This document shows, in pieces, positions 44,883 through 53,380 of a DNA stretch of 64,000 bases. The number at the start of each line of letters is the position of its first letter. The first letter of the stretch is position 1. The translations under genes were made by a program, and so were the position numbers. The notes beneath the pieces were generated by a model. It was not told the DNA's origin, did not search any database, and worked only from the letters and a program-made list of their open reading frames with translations. This DNA is from Nonomuraea rubra (GTDB taxonomy: Bacteria > Actinomycetota > Actinomycetes > Streptosporangiales > Streptosporangiaceae). The DNA lies in the NCBI RefSeq assembly GCF_014207985.1, contig NZ_JACHMI010000001.1, positions 12,445,001 to 12,509,000 on the forward strand, read 5' to 3'.

Positions 44883-46208
44883 TCAGGCCAGGTCGGGCCC
44901 TGGTGTGTCGACGCCCAGGTGGTCGCGGGCGGAGGCGGTGCCGAACGTGTCCCTGAGCTGGATCTCCTGCTCGATCACCCCGGCCAGCCTGCGCACCCCT
45001 TCACGGATGCGGTCGGGCGCGGGATAGCAGTACGACAATCGCATGTGCCGCGCGCCGCTGCCGTCGGAGAAGAACCCGGTGCCCGGCACGAACGCGACCC
45101 GCTCCGCCACGGCCCGGGGCAGGATCGCCTTGGAGTCGAGCCCTTCCGGCAGGGTGGCCCAGACGAAGAAGCCGCCCCCAGGCCGCGTCCACGTGACCTC
45201 GGGCGGCATCAGCGACTCGAGCGCGTCCAGCAACGCGTCGCGGCGCTCGCGGTAGAGCTCCCTGAAGGATTTGATCTGCTCGTGCCACGGCTGCGTCGCG
45301 AGGTACTGTCCGACCGCGAGCTGCGTGAAGGACGAGTGCGACAGCACGGCCGACTCCATGGCCAGCACGAGCTTCTCGCGGATGGCGTGCGGAGCGAGCG
45401 CCCAGCCGACGCGGAAGCCGGGGGCGAGCGTCTTGGAGAACGACCCCAGGTAGACCACGCCGTCGGGGTTGTCGGCCCGCAGGGCTCGCATGGGCTCGCC
45501 GTCGAAGCCGAGCAGCCCGTACGGATTGTCCTCGATGATGAGGATCCCGGCCCGCTGGCAGATGTCGAGCACCTGCTGCCGGCGGGCGATGTTCAGCGTG
45601 ACGCCGCCGGGGTTGTGGAAGGTCGGGATCGTGTAGAGGAACTTGATGGGCGCGCCGGCCGTCTCCAGGGCGTAGATGGTCTGTGCCAGCGACTCGGGCA
45701 CGATGCCCTGATCGTCCATGGCGATGTGGACCACTTTGGCCTGATAAGCGGCGAACGTTCCCAGCGCCCCCACGTACGAGGGCCCTTCGGCCAGCACGAC
45801 ATCGCCCGGGTCGATGAAGATCCGGGTGATCAGGTCGAGGGCCTGCTGCGAACCGACGGTGACGACCACGTCGTTCGCCCCGGCGTTGATCCCCTCAAGC
45901 CGCATGACCTCGCAGATCTGCTCGCGCAGATGCGGGTCGCCCTGGCCGGAGCCGTACTGCAGCGCGACGGGACCGCGCCGGGTGACGAGGTCGGAGACGA
46001 GCTCGCCGACCATGTCGAGGGGAAGGGCCGTGACGTACGGCATGCCGCCCGCGAGCGAGACCACCTCGGGCCTCGACGCGACGGCGAAGAGAGCTCGGAT
46101 CTCGGAGGCGACCATCCCGGTAGCTCGCGCGGCGTACCGATCGACGTAGGCGTCGATGCGCGACCCTTGGGTCGCGGGTGTCTGACCGTGATCCTGCTCT
46201 TCCGTCAC
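44883..46208 (-). CDS. PLP-dependent aminotransferase, class I/II
   Basis: A 441-residue enzyme from GTG 46208, chosen for the ribosome site AGGAGGTGGG just upstream; an in-frame start further up is unsupported. It shows VSLAGGMPYVTALPLDMVGE, then LQYGSGQGDPHLREQICEVM, the NPGG motif in PTFHNPGGVTLN, the IIEDNPYGLLGFDG acidic site and the PLP lysine in YLGSFSKTLAPGFRVGW. This matches the broad LysN/2-aminoadipate/aromatic (AroH-like) aminotransferases but without the N-terminal GntR domain. The amino-acid substrate is not determined. Confidence 0.9.
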   Translation of the reverse strand: MTEEQDHGQTPATQGSRIDAYVDRYAARATGMVASEIRALFAVASRPEVVSLAGGMPYVTALPLDMVGELVSDLVTRRGPVALQYGSGQGDPHLREQICEVMRLEGINAGANDVVVTVGSQQALDLITRIFIDPGDVVLAEGPSYVGALGTFAAYQAKVVHIAMDDQGIVPESLAQTIYALETAGAPIKFLYTIPTFHNPGGVTLNIARRQQVLDICQRAGILIIEDNPYGLLGFDGEPMRALRADNPDGVVYLGSFSKTLAPGFRVGWALAPHAIREKLVLAMESAVLSHSSFTQLAVGQYLATQPWHEQIKSFRELYRERRDALLDALESLMPPEVTWTRPGGGFFVWATLPEGLDSKAILPRAVAERVAFVPGTGFFSDGSGARHMRLSYCYPAPDRIREGVRRLAGVIEQEIQLRDTFGTASARDHLGVDTPGPDLA

Positions 46209-46384
46209 GGCCCACCTCCTAGGTCTCATATGGGGCTGAAATACCAGATTACGCCAGACGGACATGTCGCCCGTCGCCGGGCTCGACCGTCGTGGTGTCC
46301 GGTGGCGGCATCTTCACTGGGCTACGATGCCACCTGTAGACGCGGTTTTCGCGCGCTTTTCCGGGTCAACGATAGGGGCCGTAG

Positions 46385-47002
46385 TTGTCGCGCCGGCTGG
46401 TCAACATAACCCTGGACAATGTTGAAGATCTACCGCGCCGCTGCCGAAGGTGCGTGTTCTGGGAGCTCGACCCCATGAGCGGGGAACGGGCGGTGGATTC
46501 CGGCGATCCGGCGCTGGAGAAGGAGGCCTGGATCTCCGGCACCCTGCTGGAGTGGGGGAGTTGCGGGAAGATCGCCTATGTCGACGGCGTGCCCGCGGGG
46601 TTCGTGCTCTACAGCCCGCCGCTCTACACGCCGCGTTCGGTGGCCTTCCCCACCTCGCCGGTGAGCGCCGACGCGGTGTTGTTGATGACGGCGCACATCA
46701 TTCCCGAGTTCTCGGGTGGCGGGCTGGGCCGGATGCTGATTCAGGGAGTGGCCAAGGACCTGACGCGGCGCGGCGTGAAAGCCATTGAAGCTTTCGGGGA
46801 TCTCAAGTGGGAAGAGCCTAGTTGCGTCGTTCCAGCGGAATACTTGCTTTCTGTGGGGTTTAAGACTGTTCGTCCGCATTTGCGATTTCCGCGGTTGCGG
46901 CTGGAGCTCAAGAGCGCCGTCTCGTGGCGTGAGGACGTCGAGGTGGCCCTCGAACGCCTCCTCGGCTCCATGAGCCCGGAACGGGCACTACGTCCCGTCT
47001 GA
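46385..47002 (+). CDS. GNAT-family acetyltransferase
   Basis: A 205-residue protein. The best start is TTG 46385 (MSRRLVNITLDNVEDLPRRC), which matches the start I expect for actinobacterial relatives near parB and trxA. The conserved N-terminal RCVFWELDP precedes the GNAT core, with the acetyl-CoA loop EFSGGGLGRMLIQGVAKDLT and the C-terminal CVVPAEYLLSVGFKTVRPH. Its acceptor substrate is unknown. It is convergent with trxA and shares a terminator with it. Confidence 0.87.
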   Translation: MSRRLVNITLDNVEDLPRRCRRCVFWELDPMSGERAVDSGDPALEKEAWISGTLLEWGSCGKIAYVDGVPAGFVLYSPPLYTPRSVAFPTSPVSADAVLLMTAHIIPEFSGGGLGRMLIQGVAKDLTRRGVKAIEAFGDLKWEEPSCVVPAEYLLSVGFKTVRPHLRFPRLRLELKSAVSWREDVEVALERLLGSMSPERALRPV

Positions 47003-47031
47003 CGCCACCACAGCGCCTTCTACCCCGACAG

Positions 47032-47072
47032 GAGAACGCCCCCGCGGTCACGAAGACCACGGGGGCGTTCTC
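47032..47072. terminator. Bidirectional terminator between GNAT and trxA
   Basis: GAGAACGCCCCCG pairs with CGGGGGCGTTCTC, extended by GGTC/GACC after one mismatch, around ACGAA. It is 9 bp from the trxA stop and 30 bp from the GNAT stop. Confidence 0.88.
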
Positions 47073-47081
47073 ATGGGCGTC

Positions 47082-47396
47082 CTAGATGATGCCCTCGAGC
47101 TCGCGCAGCAGCATGGCCTTCGGCTTGGCGCCGATGATCTGCTTCACGACCTCTCCACCCTTGTAGACGTTCATCGTCGGAATCTGGAGCACACCGTACT
47201 GGCGGGGCACCTCCGGGTTCTCGTCGATGTTCAGCTTGACGATCTCCAGCTTGTCGCCGTGCTCCTTGGCGATCTCCTGGAGGATGGGCGCGACCTGGCG
47301 GCACGGGCCGCACCACTCCGCCCAGAAGTCGACCAGCACGGGCTTGTCGCTCTTGAGGACCTCGGACTCGAAAGTGGCGTCGGTGACAGCCTTCAC
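47082..47396 (-). CDS. trxA: Thioredoxin
   Basis: A 104-residue thioredoxin from GTG 47396 with AAGGAGCG upstream. The active site is WCGPC (Cys29, Cys32), and cis-Pro is in [11 protein letters not shown]. It is a cytosolic dithiol reductant that takes electrons from TrxB. The start is ten bases after the trxB stop, forming a trxB-trxA operon. Confidence 0.97.
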   Translation of the reverse strand: MKAVTDATFESEVLKSDKPVLVDFWAEWCGPCRQVAPILQEIAKEHGDKLEIVKLNIDENPEVPRQYGVLQIPTMNVYKGGEVVKQIIGAKPKAMLLRELEGII

Positions 47397-47406
47397 GGTG
47401 CGCTCC

Positions 47407-48339
47407 TTACTTCTCGTTGTTGGCGAGCCAGCGCTCGGAGTCGAGCGAGGCCGCACAGCCGGTGCCCGCCGCGGTGATGGCCTGGCGGTAGGTGTGGTCG
47501 ACGACGTCGCCGGCGGCGAACACGCCTTCGATGTTGGTCGCCGTGGACGGGGAGGCCACCTTGATGTAGCCCTCCTCGTCGAGGTCGATCTGACCCTTGA
47601 CCAGATCCGTACGGGGGTCGTGGCCGATGGCCAGGAACAGCGCGTCGGTCGCCAGCTCGCACTCCTCGCCGGTCTTGACGTTGCGCAGCTTGACCGCCTC
47701 GACCTTGCCCTCGCCGAGCACGTCCACGACCTCGGAGTCCCACACGAAGCGGATCTTGTCGTTGCCGAACGCCCGCTCCTGCATGATCTTGCTGGCCCGC
47801 AGCTCGTCGCGGCGGTGCACCACGGTCACCATGCGGCCGAACCGGGTCAGGAACGTGGCCTCCTCCATCGCGGTGTCGCCACCGCCGACGACCACGATGT
47901 CCTTGTTGCGGAAGAAGAACCCGTCACAGGTCGCACACCACGACACGCCGTGGCCGGACAGCCGCTTCTCGTTCTCCAGGCCGAGCTCGCGGTAGCCGGA
48001 GCCCATCGCCAGGATGACCGACTTGGCGTAGTACGTGTCGGTGTGGGTCTTGACGACCTTGGGGTTGGCGTTCAGATCCACCTCGACGACGTCGTCCGCC
48101 ACCAGCTCGGCACCGAACCGCTCGGCCTGCTTGCGCAGGTTGTCCATGAGGTCGGGGCCCATGATGCCGTCGGGGAACCCGGGGAAGTTCTCCACGTCGG
48201 TGGTGTTCATGAGCGCGCCGCCCGCGGTCACGGAGCCCTCGAAGACGAGCGGCTTGAGTTCGGCGCGCGCGGAGTAGACGGCCGCCGTGTAACCGGCGGG
48301 GCCGGATCCAATGATGATCACGTTACGGACGTCGCTCAA
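47407..48339 (-). CDS. trxB: Thioredoxin reductase
   Basis: A 310-residue FAD enzyme using NADPH. I chose TTG 48339 ([20 protein letters not shown]) since relatives start there; GTG 48348 is close. FAD motif GSGPAG, redox-active CATC in [16 protein letters not shown] motif [19 protein letters not shown] and the C-terminal [10 protein letters not shown] are complete. The order sigM, anti-sigma, trxB, trxA is conserved in actinobacteria and links thiol stress to the sigma factor. Confidence 0.97.
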   Translation of the reverse strand: MSDVRNVIIIGSGPAGYTAAVYSARAELKPLVFEGSVTAGGALMNTTDVENFPGFPDGIMGPDLMDNLRKQAERFGAELVADDVVEVDLNANPKVVKTHTDTYYAKSVILAMGSGYRELGLENEKRLSGHGVSWCATCDGFFFRNKDIVVVGGGDTAMEEATFLTRFGRMVTVVHRRDELRASKIMQERAFGNDKIRFVWDSEVVDVLGEGKVEAVKLRNVKTGEECELATDALFLAIGHDPRTDLVKGQIDLDEEGYIKVASPSTATNIEGVFAAGDVVDHTYRQAITAAGTGCAASLDSERWLANNEK

Positions 48340-48437
48340 CGCTCCCACGCCTTCCTCGTCTGCTGTTTGCACCGGCGTCAACAGATCCTAGGCCGACCTG
48401 ATTCCCTGCCCTACCCGGCAACGCTGGGAGAAACGAA

Positions 48438-48459
48438 AGAGCCCGCCGAAGCGGGCTCT
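48438..48459 (-). terminator. Terminator of the sigM operon
   Basis: AGAGCCCGC pairs with GCGGGCTCT around CGAA; on the minus strand it runs into TTTCGTTTC. It separates the anti-sigma gene from trxB, so trxBA has its own promoter. Confidence 0.85.
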
Positions 48460-48485
48460 GACGTGGGCTTATCTGCGAACGATCG

Positions 48486-49445
48486 TTACCAGCGGCCCAG
48501 GGCGGGCTTGCGCAGGCTCTTGCAGTTGAACGGGTCGACGACGTCGACGCGGACCTTCTTGGCGGCCTGCTGCTTCCAGGAGGCCATGATGAGCGCTTCC
48601 TGGCCGTTGTACTGCCCCTGGTCCACCGCGAACACCCTGAGGTGGGCGCGCTTGGACACCGCGTTGACGCACTTGGCCACCTTGCCGGCGTCATCGGAGT
48701 CGCCGGGGATGGCGGGAGCGGGAGCCATGAAGCTCTCCAGCGACATGCGCAGCTCTGGATCGCTGTAGTTGTGGTCGCTGTTGGTCACGTAGACGTCCTT
48801 GACGGCCTCCTTGGCCCGCTGCGCGGTCCGGCTGGGCGACGGCTCAGCCGTCTGCGCCGGTGGCAGGGCGATCGGTGGTGGCGCGACGCCCGCGCCGCTG
48901 TCGCCGCCGCTCGCCAGCAGGCCGGTGGAGGCCACGGCCGTGCCGACCACGACGGCAGCCGCCGCGGCCGCGACCGCGGGCATCGCCCAGCGCCGCCGCC
49001 GCATGGTGCGGGTCGTCCTGGCGGGGACGATCGTGCCGTCGTCGGAGACCACGCCGAGGCGTACCGGCTCCTCGACCTCGGGGACGTCGCCCGCGGAGGC
49101 CACGGCGCCCAGGCGTGCGGGCTCCGGAACCTCGGCCTGCCGCTCCCACGGGGCGTCCCGCATGAGCTCATCCCAGTCCGGTGTTTCCACGAGGCCGACA
49201 CCCCCGCGCCGGGACTCTGCCTCGGCGGCCAGGGCCTTGTCGATGCGCAGTGCGACACCCATCGGCATGGCCGGGGTGGGTGTCGCGGCCAGCACCTCGC
49301 GAACCGCCGCCAGGTCGGCCAGGAGCTCCCCACAGGGGTCGCAGACCGCGAGATGCTCGCGGACCTGGCGCGCCGTGCCGACGTCCAGGAGACCCTCGGC
49401 CAGCTCGGCGAGGATTTCCAGATCGTAGTGCGTATCACCCGTCAC
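48486..49445 (-). CDS. Zinc-binding transmembrane anti-sigma factor (RsmA-like)
   Basis: A 319-residue membrane protein from GTG 49445, overlapping the sigM end by 11 bp. The cytosolic anti-sigma domain has the ZAS motif H31-x3-C35-x2-C38 (EHLAVCDPC) after THYDLEILAELAEGLL. A linker and one membrane helix follow (WAMPAVAAAAAAVVVGTAVA), then an outer domain with two Cys (KCVNAV, FNCKSL) and a C-terminal GRW. It should hold SigM inactive until an envelope signal or thiol oxidation releases it. Confidence 0.92.
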   Translation of the reverse strand: MTGDTHYDLEILAELAEGLLDVGTARQVREHLAVCDPCGELLADLAAVREVLAATPTPAMPMGVALRIDKALAAEAESRRGGVGLVETPDWDELMRDAPWERQAEVPEPARLGAVASAGDVPEVEEPVRLGVVSDDGTIVPARTTRTMRRRRWAMPAVAAAAAAVVVGTAVASTGLLASGGDSGAGVAPPPIALPPAQTAEPSPSRTAQRAKEAVKDVYVTNSDHNYSDPELRMSLESFMAPAPAIPGDSDDAGKVAKCVNAVSKRAHLRVFAVDQGQYNGQEALIMASWKQQAAKKVRVDVVDPFNCKSLRKPALGRW

Positions 49446-50070
49446 GAAGTTCTGCTCCCTTCGCGGATGAGACGCGATTGAGGTCCGAACGGTTCCGCAG
49501 ATGCGAAAGAATTGGGGCAAGTTTCGCGCGACCCCGTGCGCACCGGCTCTTCACGGTGCCGCTGGGCACCTGAAGCACCTGAGCTGCGTCTTCGACCGAA
49601 TAGCCCATCATGTCCACCAGCACCAGCGCCGCCCGCTGGTCGGCGGGCAGCAGTTTCAGAGCAGCCGAAACCTCCATCGAGACCTCGCGCTCGACGGTCT
49701 GGTCGGGCAGCGGAGTCTCGCGCTCGGCTGCCTCGATGAGCTCGTCGTCGGCGACCGGTCTGACGGACTTGCGGCGCATGCGGTCGAGGCAGGCGTTCAC
49801 CACGATCCGATGCAGCCAGGTCGTGACGGCCGCCTCGCCGCGAAACGTGGCGGCCTTTCGATATGCGGAGACGAAGGCATCCTGTACGGCGTCGGCGGCC
49901 TCGTCGGGGTCACCGAGCGTACGCAGTGCGACCGCCCACATGCGGTCGCGGTGCCTCTTGACGATTTCGCTGAAGGCGTGTGGATCCCCGTTGATATGCG
50001 CGGTGAGCAGCTCGGCGTCTGTGACCGCCGGCCGCTCCGCTGCTGAGGGTGTCTCGGGTGGGGAGTTCAC
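49435..50070 (-). CDS. sigM: ECF RNA polymerase sigma factor SigM
   Basis: A 211-residue ECF sigma factor. Region 2 is HINGDPHAFSEIVKRHRDRM, then DEAADAVQDAFVSAYRKAAT and WLHRIVVNACLDRMRR. Region 4 is LPADQRAALVLVDMMGYSVE then DAAQVLQVPSGTVKSRCARG. It directs polymerase to stress promoters. The gene order with the anti-sigma factor and trxBA matches mycobacterial sigM. It lies 15 bp after the pseudokinase gene and may be transcribed with it. Confidence 0.95.
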   Translation of the reverse strand: MNSPPETPSAAERPAVTDAELLTAHINGDPHAFSEIVKRHRDRMWAVALRTLGDPDEAADAVQDAFVSAYRKAATFRGEAAVTTWLHRIVVNACLDRMRRKSVRPVADDELIEAAERETPLPDQTVEREVSMEVSAALKLLPADQRAALVLVDMMGYSVEDAAQVLQVPSGTVKSRCARGRAKLAPILSHLRNRSDLNRVSSAKGAELRDG

Positions 50071-50085
50071 AAGAGAGATTCCTGA

Positions 50086-51609
50086 TTATGCCGATCCGGG
50101 AGAGTGCACCACTACCTCATAGATGGTGCCATGAAAAGTGCCTGCATCCGTCGGAACACGCGTAAACCAGATCAAAACGTACTGACCGCTCGTGGCCTCG
50201 TCGGGGGCGAGAGTGGTCTTACCTGCGGCGTTCTTCTCGGTCGCCACGGTCTTCAGCGAGTCGAGTTCGGGAGAGTCGCCCACCTTGAGCTCGACGGTCG
50301 CGCCCGGCGCATCGGACAGCGTAGCCACCACGTCGCTGATCTGCATGGACTTGCCCAGGTCGAGCAGCAGGCCCACGCCGTCCTTGAGCCGGCCCAGGTC
50401 GGCGCTGGTGTAGGTCTCGGTCTTCCACAACGTGCCGGGCTTGCCGTCGATGGCCAGCTTCGCGATGTCGCTCTTCTCGTCGCCGTCGCCCAGCGGGTCG
50501 AAGCCCTTGGCGTTCTTCGGCTTGACGACCTGGGCGTTGACCGTGGCCGACTGGGTCGAGGTGGGGGCGGCGCTGGCCGTCTGCGAGGTGGTCGGGCTGC
50601 CGAGGCTGCGGCCGATCGTCCAGGCGCCGACGCCGACGGCGGCGATGACGAGCAGCACCACCAGCGTCATCAGCACGCGGTTGAGCGTGCTGCCGCCGCC
50701 GTTCGACGGGCGGTGCGGCATCTGGAGGGGCGGCAGCGGCGGGGAGGGGGTGGTCTTCTGCCGGTGGGCGATGTCCAGGCCCTCGGTGTGGGACGCCGAG
50801 GCGACCGCGGGGGTCGAGGGGTAGGAGATCGGGATCGGCATCGGCCTGGCCACGTCGGCCAGCGAGTCGGCGACCTCGGACGGGCTGGCCAGCGCGCCCT
50901 GGCCCCGGCGCGACTCCGGCAGGCAGGCCCGTACGGTGATCGTGTCGAGGTAGCCGGGCACGCCCGCGGTGACCTGGCGGGGCGTGCAGAAGTGGCCGTC
51001 GCTCATGGGGGCGGCGGGCAGGCCGCCCTCCTCCTCGTCGCCGGGCCAGTGACCGGTCAGGCCCGCGTACAGCAGCCGGCCGAGCCCCTCGGCGTCGTCG
51101 AGCGCAGGCTGGTCGGTGGTGAGGCCCCACATGGCCGCGTCCACGGCCACGCCGAGCACCTTGACCGTGTTGCCGTTCGTCCACATCAGGTGGGAGGGAC
51201 GCAGGCACAGGTGGTAGAGGTTGGCCTCGTGGGCGTGGGCGAGCGCCTCGGCGGCCTCGGCGACCAGGCCCGCCGCGCGCTCGGGCTCCAGCGGCCCGTT
51301 CGCCAGCAGGTCGGTCAGCGTCTCGCCGGTGACCCACTCGCTGACGACGTAGGCGCTCTTGTCGTCCTCGGCGGCGTCGAACACCTGGGTCAGGCGCGGG
51401 TCGGTCAGCCGGCTCGCCGCGCGGGCGGCCGTGACGACCTCGTGGACCCGGGGAAAGTCGGGTGCGAAGGTGTGCACCGCCACGGGGCGGGCAAGGATCT
51501 CGTCGATCGCCTTCCACAACGTGGCGCCGTCGGACTCGCTGACGCGGTCCTCCAGCCGGAAGCGCTCGGCGAGACGGGTGCCGGGTTCGACGGCCGACGT
51601 GCTGCTCAC
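50086..51609 (-). CDS. Pseudokinase membrane protein partnered with MurJ
   Basis: A 507-residue protein from GTG 51609 (GGAG upstream). The N-lobe and C-lobe of a Ser/Thr kinase fold are recognisable (YVVSEWVTGETLTDLL, EAAEALAHAHEANLYHLCLR), but the catalytic residues are lost: VAIK reads PVAVHTF, HRD reads HLCLRPSHLMW and DFG reads VLGVAVD. A membrane helix (RVLMTLVVLLVIAAVGVGAW) leads to an extracytoplasmic beta-sandwich, similar to a discoidin/F5-8-like fold. In mycobacteria a similar pseudokinase is fused to MurJ and regulates peptidoglycan synthesis with FhaA. Here it is a separate gene next to murJ. Confidence 0.88.
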   Translation of the reverse strand: MSSTSAVEPGTRLAERFRLEDRVSESDGATLWKAIDEILARPVAVHTFAPDFPRVHEVVTAARAASRLTDPRLTQVFDAAEDDKSAYVVSEWVTGETLTDLLANGPLEPERAAGLVAEAAEALAHAHEANLYHLCLRPSHLMWTNGNTVKVLGVAVDAAMWGLTTDQPALDDAEGLGRLLYAGLTGHWPGDEEEGGLPAAPMSDGHFCTPRQVTAGVPGYLDTITVRACLPESRRGQGALASPSEVADSLADVARPMPIPISYPSTPAVASASHTEGLDIAHRQKTTPSPPLPPLQMPHRPSNGGGSTLNRVLMTLVVLLVIAAVGVGAWTIGRSLGSPTTSQTASAAPTSTQSATVNAQVVKPKNAKGFDPLGDGDEKSDIAKLAIDGKPGTLWKTETYTSADLGRLKDGVGLLLDLGKSMQISDVVATLSDAPGATVELKVGDSPELDSLKTVATEKNAAGKTTLAPDEATSGQYVLIWFTRVPTDAGTFHGTIYEVVVHSPGSA

Positions 51610-51775
51610 TGGCTCACTCCGCTTGGCCGATCGGACGTGCTCATCGTTCGACTCACCTGCGTGGCCGTGTCCCACGAAGGCACGCTATGCCGGGTGGATC
51701 CGCCCACGCCCCTCCTGCTTCCATTCGCGCGTGTCGGGCTCCATGGTAGTGCCGAGTAGATTCCGCCCGCGTTCT

Positions 51776-53380
51776 TTACCGACCTACCCGTCTCGCGACC
51801 ATCCCAACGATCGAGTTGACCTCCGGGATGCGCATTCTGTGGGCCACGCCGAGATAGAGCACCATACCGAGTCCGCCGCCGATGGCGAGCACTATGACCG
51901 AATTGAGAAAATCGAGCCCGCCGAACACTCCGGTGACCACCCACACCGCCGCCAGGGCCAGCACGGCCGTGGGCAGGCCGGCGAGGTACATCCTGGTCAG
52001 CGACATGCCGACGGCCCAGCCGCCCAGACCGCCCACCCGGCGGCTGGCCAGCCACCAGGCCAGGACCGCACCCAGCCCGTACGCGATCGCGTACGCCAGC
52101 GCCAGCCCCATCACCGCGTACGCGGGCGGCAGCACCAGGTACAGCAGCACCATGAACAGCGCGTTGACCGCCGTCGTGCCCGCCCCGATGTAAACCGGCG
52201 TCCGGGTGTCGCCGAAGCTGTAGAAGACCCGCAGCAGGAGCTGGAAGATCGCGAACGGTACCAGCGCGAGCCCGTACACCTGCAGCACGTTGCCGATGTA
52301 GACGGCGTCGGGGATGGTGTTGGCGCCGTGGCCGTAGATGGGCACGGTGATCGCCGGCCCGAGCACCATGAGCAGCAGCGACACCGGCACCATCAGCGAG
52401 CAGACCAGCCGCACGCTCGATCCGAACTCGGCGCGTACGTCCTCGAACCGCCCCTCCGAGACGGCCCGGCTCATGCGCGGCAGCATCGCGGTGATCACGG
52501 AGACGCCGATGACGCCGTACGGGAGCTGGAAGAGCTGGAACGCCAGCGTGTACGGGCTGATGCCGTGCCCGGCCACCACGTTGCCGGCGGAGCTGGCCAG
52601 GTTCACCGTCAGCATGAAGCCGAGCTGGGTGACGACGACGTAGCCGATCGTCCAGACGCCCGCCTTGCCCATCTCGCCCAGCCGCGCGTTGCGCAGGTCG
52701 AAGCGGGGCACGAAGGCGAACCCGGCCCGCCGCAGCGCCACGATCAGCACCGCCGCCTGGGCGACGATGCCGGCCGTGGTGCCCACACCGAGCAGCGCCA
52801 GGTCGAAGGTGGTCACGCTCTCGATGTCGCGGCCCGTGCCGACCACGGCGTAGAGCACGAACACGAGGATGACGACCACGTTGTTGAGCACGGGCGCCCA
52901 CATGGGGGCGCCGTAGCGGTCGCGGGTGTTGAGGATGGCGCCGGCCACCGCGCCCACGCCGAAGAAGGCGAGCTGCGGCAGGATGAAGCGGGCCAGCATG
53001 ACCGCGACCTCGAACTTCCTGCTGCCCGCGTCCCAGTCGGTGTAGAGGTCGATCAGCAGCGGCGCCGCCAGCACGGAGAGCACCGCGACCCCGACCAGCG
53101 CCACCGTGGCGATCGTCAGCAGCCGCTGCTCGTAGGCCCGGCCGCCGTCCTCGTCGTGCTGCTGCGCGCGCACGATCATCGGCACCACGACGCTGCTCAG
53201 CACGCCCAGGAGCAGCAGGTCGAGGATGCTGTACGGGATCGCGTACGCCGCGTTGTAGGCGTCGCCCAGCGCCGCGGTGCCGATCGCGTAGGCGAGCACC
53301 ATCGTCCGCACGAACCCCGTGACCCTGGACACCATGGTGCCCGCCGCCATGATGGCGCTGGCCCGCAGCATGCGGCTCAT
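51776..53380 (-). CDS. murJ: Lipid II flippase MurJ (MviN)
   Basis: A 534-residue protein with about 14 membrane helices that moves lipid II across the membrane. The signature ASAIMAAGTMVSRVTGFVRT lies at the start, and typical segments include LILPQLAFFGVGAVAGAIL-like and VFYSFGDTRTPVYIGAGTT. It lacks the C-terminal kinase-like extension seen in mycobacteria, which fits the separate pseudokinase downstream. Its start overlaps the DUF6049 stop by four bases. Confidence 0.96.
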   Translation of the reverse strand: MSRMLRASAIMAAGTMVSRVTGFVRTMVLAYAIGTAALGDAYNAAYAIPYSILDLLLLGVLSSVVVPMIVRAQQHDEDGGRAYEQRLLTIATVALVGVAVLSVLAAPLLIDLYTDWDAGSRKFEVAVMLARFILPQLAFFGVGAVAGAILNTRDRYGAPMWAPVLNNVVVILVFVLYAVVGTGRDIESVTTFDLALLGVGTTAGIVAQAAVLIVALRRAGFAFVPRFDLRNARLGEMGKAGVWTIGYVVVTQLGFMLTVNLASSAGNVVAGHGISPYTLAFQLFQLPYGVIGVSVITAMLPRMSRAVSEGRFEDVRAEFGSSVRLVCSLMVPVSLLLMVLGPAITVPIYGHGANTIPDAVYIGNVLQVYGLALVPFAIFQLLLRVFYSFGDTRTPVYIGAGTTAVNALFMVLLYLVLPPAYAVMGLALAYAIAYGLGAVLAWWLASRRVGGLGGWAVGMSLTRMYLAGLPTAVLALAAVWVVTGVFGGLDFLNSVIVLAIGGGLGMVLYLGVAHRMRIPEVNSIVGMVARRVGR

